A DNA stretch of 64,000 bases from Nitrospira sp. KM1. GTDB taxonomy: Bacteria > Nitrospirota > Nitrospiria > Nitrospirales > Nitrospiraceae. Shown here in pieces: positions 60,570 to 64,000 of this stretch (position 1 is its first letter; each line of letters opens with the position of its first letter). A program made the translations under genes and the position numbers. A model generated the notes under the pieces. That model searched no databases. It worked only from the letters and a program-made list of their open reading frames with translations, and was not told where the DNA came from. Location of the stretch: positions 1,922,001 to 1,986,000 of the forward strand of contig NZ_AP022671.1 in the NCBI RefSeq assembly GCF_011405515.1, written 5' to 3'.

Positions 60570-62825
60570 TCAGGAAGTACTGCCAAGCCTCATGTATTCC
60601 CGATAGCTTCGCAACACGCGCTTTACGTACTGTCTCGTTTCCTGGTACGGGATCAATTCCACGAACTCATCCTGGCTTTGTCCGCGATATTGATTGATCC
60701 AGGTGGTCACGACAGGAGGACCGGCATTATAGGCCGCAATCGTGTACACGAGATTTCCCGAATATTGATCTAGCAGTTGCTCAACGTATCGAACACCGAT
60801 GCGAATGTTCGTATCCTGATCGAAGAGATCCTCTCGACCGACCGCTGGAAGTCCCAGGCGCTGAGCCATCGTATTGGCGGTCGCGGGCATGACCTGCATG
60901 AGTCCGATCGCTCCTACCCTTGATACCGCCTTGAGATCGTACTGACTTTCTTCACGTATGATCGCCGCAATCAAATACGGGTCTACACCCTTTGCGCCTT
61001 GAAGTTTAATCGTTGGAAGAAGACCAGTGGGGTAGGCAGCCTGCCATACCGATGTGGAGAAGGTACCTCCCGTCCGTTCGAGTTTGTCCCGAAATTGGGA
61101 TCGTGCCAGACGAAGCGCATAATTGTAGGCTCCGACTTCATTCAGCATCGTGGATAATGTCATGACGAGAGCCGGGTCTCGGCCATAACGATCCGTAAGG
61201 ACGGCAACTTCTCGGGCAGCTTCCGCATCTAAACCCAACGTCTTAAGCTCGAGAGCACGCCGGTAGGCGTGGTCTCGAGCAATCTGAGACCGCAGTGACA
61301 ATTGGGAGAACTCACCATCAGGCGCAAGCACTCCATTAGAGGGAATGGCACCCGATGTTCCATCGAATGAAATTGCGGTTCGTTCACGGGCAAGCTGGCA
61401 ATAGTAGGTGTACACGAACCGTTGGCATATCTCCCTATAATATTCGTCGGGAGTGGACAGCCGCCCCTGTTCTACAGCTCGCGCCGTCCAATAGAGCGCC
61501 TGGGGTTCGAAGTCGCTGTCGTACTTTTCGACCAGAGTACGCAACACTTCGACGGCCTCACGATATCGGCCCATCCGATAATAGACCCACCCTGCTCGCC
61601 ATTGGCCTTCTGCCCGTTGAGAGGCCGGTTCGCCGGATTTTGCCACCTGACGGTAGCGCGCGATTGCGTCATCGAATAGCTTTTGATCCTCCAACCAAAT
61701 GCCTGCGAAAAGCACAATTTGCCCCTTTTGCTCCGGCGACAGAGCTGAGGTTTGTGCTGATCGCGCCACTTCCAGCAGTTTCTCTCCTTCTCCTCGGCGA
61801 AGGTACACTCTCGCTAACCATACCGCAGCCTCCTGAGCCTCTCCTCCTCCGGTTTTCACGACGCCCGAGAATGTCTCTCTGGCATGGTCGTATTGCTTGA
61901 GTCGCACCTGGGCAACCCCGAGCTTCAGCCTGGCCTCACTTCTACGAGGAGAATTCGGGTCGCTGCTCAAGAAGTGCCGGAACTCGTCGATGGCTTCCTG
62001 ATGGTAGGCCTGCGCAAAAAAGCCCTGTGCTCTCGCAAGCCGGTCGGCCGGAGCTGGCGCCCACGGTTCGCCCCCTAAGTTTGATGCAAGCAATCCTGCA
62101 GCCTCTTTCGCCTCAGGGCTGGAAGGATAGCGTACCCACAACTGCCTCAGAACCTCGCGGCCTTCGGCGACTCGGTCTTCACGAAGCCGACATGCTGCCC
62201 GACGAAACAACGCCTGGGGAGCGTTTGTGTCCTTTTCATTCAGCGCAAGAGCTTTCGCGAACCATTCCTCTGCATGCATGCAGTCTGATGATTGATACCA
62301 GGCTTCACCTGCACGGTAGGCGGCCTTCGCCGAAAGGTTGGTGTCGGGAGCGGCGACGGGAATGCTCTCGAACATGTTCGCGGCCATGCTGGCATCACCA
62401 ATGTTCAAGGAGGCTTCACCGATCCATAGTCGGATGTAGTCATCCAGCACCGGAAAATCGCGTTGGGCTCCGCGTAGATATTGAATAGCCACCGGAGGAT
62501 TACGTTGAATCAGAAGGACTCCGGACAGCAGACCGCCTCGCTTCGCCCATGTCGTAGAAGGGAATTTCTCCATCAGGAGACGCAGCCGTTCAAGCTGCAG
62601 TGATGAGACTTGGTCTTTCACCATCACATTTCTCAGCCGTTCCTTCGGCAACGCTCCGGCTTGGAAGCACACCTCCGCCGCGTCACACGAATCAGAATCC
62701 GAGATTTGAGAAGGAGAATCAGCCGACGAATATGTTGAGGCGGTCAACCCGACCGAGATGAGAACCATGAGACCCGTTGAAACGAGCACGGGCATCGAGC
62801 GGTACCGATTTTTGCCTACAGCCAT
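60570..62825 (-). CDS. soluble lytic murein transglycosylase, Slt70-like
   Basis: A 751-residue exported enzyme. A signal peptide or anchor (~8-32) is followed by a long superhelical TPR-rich domain (~80-560) and a C-terminal SLT domain (~585-735). The catalytic Glu is in IIREESQYDLKAVSRVGAIG, then LMQVMPATANTMA and YTIAAYNAGPPVV. It cleaves glycan strands of peptidoglycan with formation of 1,6-anhydro-muramic acid. It starts at ATG 62825 with an AAAGGG sequence directly before it. It stops 10 bp before the zapB promoter. Confidence 0.93.
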   Translation of the reverse strand: MAVGKNRYRSMPVLVSTGLMVLISVGLTASTYSSADSPSQISDSDSCDAAEVCFQAGALPKERLRNVMVKDQVSSLQLERLRLLMEKFPSTTWAKRGGLLSGVLLIQRNPPVAIQYLRGAQRDFPVLDDYIRLWIGEASLNIGDASMAANMFESIPVAAPDTNLSAKAAYRAGEAWYQSSDCMHAEEWFAKALALNEKDTNAPQALFRRAACRLREDRVAEGREVLRQLWVRYPSSPEAKEAAGLLASNLGGEPWAPAPADRLARAQGFFAQAYHQEAIDEFRHFLSSDPNSPRRSEARLKLGVAQVRLKQYDHARETFSGVVKTGGGEAQEAAVWLARVYLRRGEGEKLLEVARSAQTSALSPEQKGQIVLFAGIWLEDQKLFDDAIARYRQVAKSGEPASQRAEGQWRAGWVYYRMGRYREAVEVLRTLVEKYDSDFEPQALYWTARAVEQGRLSTPDEYYREICQRFVYTYYCQLARERTAISFDGTSGAIPSNGVLAPDGEFSQLSLRSQIARDHAYRRALELKTLGLDAEAAREVAVLTDRYGRDPALVMTLSTMLNEVGAYNYALRLARSQFRDKLERTGGTFSTSVWQAAYPTGLLPTIKLQGAKGVDPYLIAAIIREESQYDLKAVSRVGAIGLMQVMPATANTMAQRLGLPAVGREDLFDQDTNIRIGVRYVEQLLDQYSGNLVYTIAAYNAGPPVVTTWINQYRGQSQDEFVELIPYQETRQYVKRVLRSYREYMRLGSTS

Positions 62826-62952
62826 CCCTTTGCATCCCCTCGACTATGTATTTAATCATATATAACAGCGTCGTCGGAGTCTTGCCAGCCGACATCCATT
62901 CATGAATGGTCGGCTCCTTGTTCCCATTTTTTACGCTGTGTTAGGCTACCGG

Positions 62953-64000
62953 ATGCCCAGAGTCGCCTCGTCTCCCAATCAGATCAATTTACTGTCATTG
63001 ACCGAAGACGGTCTCGCCAGCCTCGTCAAAGACCTGAACTGGCCGGCGTACCGTTCCATTCAAATTCTTCGATGGCTCTATCAGCGGCGCGTTCGATCCG
63101 TCGATGAGATGACCAATTTAAGCGTGGAGGACCGGAAGCGACTCGCTGCCCGGGCTGTCATTGGGCGCCCCGACCATTGCAGAATCCTCCGTGCCTCTGA
63201 TGGCACCGCCAAACTACTTGTCGCACTCAACGATGGGTTGACCGTGGAAACAGTGCTGATCCCCGACGACGAACGGCTGACATTGTGCGTTTCGACTCAG
63301 GTCGGATGTACGCTGGACTGCAACTTCTGTCTCACGGGAACCATGGGATTGCGACGTAATCTGAAGGCCTACGAAATCGTTGAACAGGTCCTGACCGCTC
63401 AAGACCATCTGCGGAAAGACGAGCGCATTACCAACCTCGTGTTCATGGGCATGGGGGAGCCGCTCGCGAACGTGAACGAACTATCTGATGCCGTCCGACG
63501 CCTGACGAATAAAACATGGGGGCTTACTTGGTCAGCCCGGAGGATCACGGTGTCCACTGCCGGTTTGGCTTCGCGTATGAGGGATATCGCACCGTTGGGA
63601 GTCAACCTCGCCATCTCTCTCAACGCGACTACGGAAGCCCAACGTGACTCGTTGATGCCGGGGGCACAACGCATCTCGTCGCTAAAAGCTCTCCTGGCGG
63701 CCTGTCGGCGATATCCGCTGCCTCCGGGTCGGCGCCTCACCTTTGAATATGTCTTACTGGCAGGCGTCAACGACCAGGAAAACGATGCACGCAGGCTCGC
63801 GCAACTGTTGCGGGGCATGACATGCAAAGTCAACCTCATCCCCTTCAATGAGTTTCAGAGCAGTCCCTACCGTCGCCCGTCCGATGTCTCGGTACTGGCC
63901 TTTCAATCGATCATCCGTCGGGCCGGGATTGATGCATTCATTCGGAAAAGCCGGGGTCGAGAGGTGCTTGGTGCGTGCGGTCAGCTCGGCACGTTACCCG
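62953..64000 (+). CDS. rlmN: 23S rRNA (adenine-2503-C2)-methyltransferase RlmN, C-terminal end cut by window
   Basis: Translated from the sequence, at least 349 codons from ATG 62953 to the window edge. It has the Fe-S motif CTLDCNFC with LTGTMGLRRN, FMGMGEPLANVNEL, and the methyl-carrying Cys in GACGQLGTLP near the end. RlmN methylates A2503 of 23S rRNA and A37 of some tRNAs with a radical SAM mechanism. Only the last few residues are missing. An in-frame ATG at 62902 could add 17 residues. The gene is divergent from the transglycosylase gene. Confidence 0.96.
   Translation, partial: MPRVASSPNQINLLSLTEDGLASLVKDLNWPAYRSIQILRWLYQRRVRSVDEMTNLSVEDRKRLAARAVIGRPDHCRILRASDGTAKLLVALNDGLTVETVLIPDDERLTLCVSTQVGCTLDCNFCLTGTMGLRRNLKAYEIVEQVLTAQDHLRKDERITNLVFMGMGEPLANVNELSDAVRRLTNKTWGLTWSARRITVSTAGLASRMRDIAPLGVNLAISLNATTEAQRDSLMPGAQRISSLKALLAACRRYPLPPGRRLTFEYVLLAGVNDQENDARRLAQLLRGMTCKVNLIPFNEFQSSPYRRPSDVSVLAFQSIIRRAGIDAFIRKSRGREVLGACGQLGTLP

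Noticed and set aside
1-64000. CRISPR arrays, tRNA or rRNA genes, prophage or integrase genes
   Set aside because: Looked for on both strands by eye; no regular repeat-spacer array, tRNA-like cloverleaf, rRNA segment or integrase/transposase motif was seen.

Overview
The window looks like a chromosomal segment of a GC-rich Gram-negative chemolithotroph, most likely a Nitrospira-type bacterium (Nitrospirota). This is inferred from the gene mix: CbbQ/NorQ and a giant CbbO/NorD-like protein, a ferredoxin-thioredoxin reductase catalytic subunit, lipoproteins and monohaem cytochromes, and PAS-rich kinases. Two short inverted-repeat elements resemble ones I associate with Nitrospira genomes. No database was searched. 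No rRNA, tRNA, CRISPR array, insertion sequence or prophage was seen.

Layout. 1-9.7 kb holds energy and redox genes: a truncated NuoF-like flavoprotein gene, a PuuD-like membrane protein, malate dehydrogenase, a 1000-residue NorD-like protein and its presumed AAA+ partner NorQ. NorD and NorQ are separated by ftrB, an HDOD gene and two glycine-zipper lipoprotein genes. 9.7-16.2 kb holds an inverted-repeat element, a large hybrid histidine kinase coupled to a YkgJ/acyltransferase-like fusion, and a diguanylate cyclase. 16.2-23.4 kb is a tightly packed plus-strand run: ATP-grasp-like protein, small glutaredoxin, KamA-type radical SAM enzyme, dCTP deaminase-like protein, two arsenosugar-type glycosyltransferases, an SDR and a zinc-ribbon-like protein. 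23.6-24.2 kb is a Grx4-BolA pair.

24.2-29.4 kb is a regulatory and redox-sensing cluster. It has a 24-residue peptide gene with a perfect ribosome site, two palindromic sites 21 bp apart, a good sigma-54 promoter match, a receiver-only regulator, two histidine kinases (one with a Rossmann-like input domain) and a DUF3365 monohaem cytochrome. 29.4-38.0 kb holds envelope genes: AI-2E transporter, bactofilin, PBP1B-like enzyme, a second inverted-repeat element, a sodium:solute symporter, FKBP and an ABC-F protein.

38.1-45.4 kb is the most accessory-looking part: small secreted proteins, a second DUF3365 cytochrome, Tag glycosylase, a cysteine-repeat protein, an FN3 lipoprotein, and a secreted reprolysin-type metalloprotease. 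The protease is followed by two stand-alone secreted copies of its propeptide-like domain, each exactly 162 residues, with two PilZ-like genes inverted between them. This is the best candidate for an undescribed system.

45.5-64 kb is mostly conserved: DUF488, ArsS, HflK-HflC, formate-tetrahydrofolate ligase, an M23 peptidase with a clear terminator, CutA and a rhodanese. Then comes a minus-strand operon zapB-zapA-(candidate 6S RNA)-rny-ymdB-xseA-xseB-tlyA-epimerase driven by a near-consensus sigma-70 promoter. Slt-type lytic transglycosylase and a truncated rlmN close the window.
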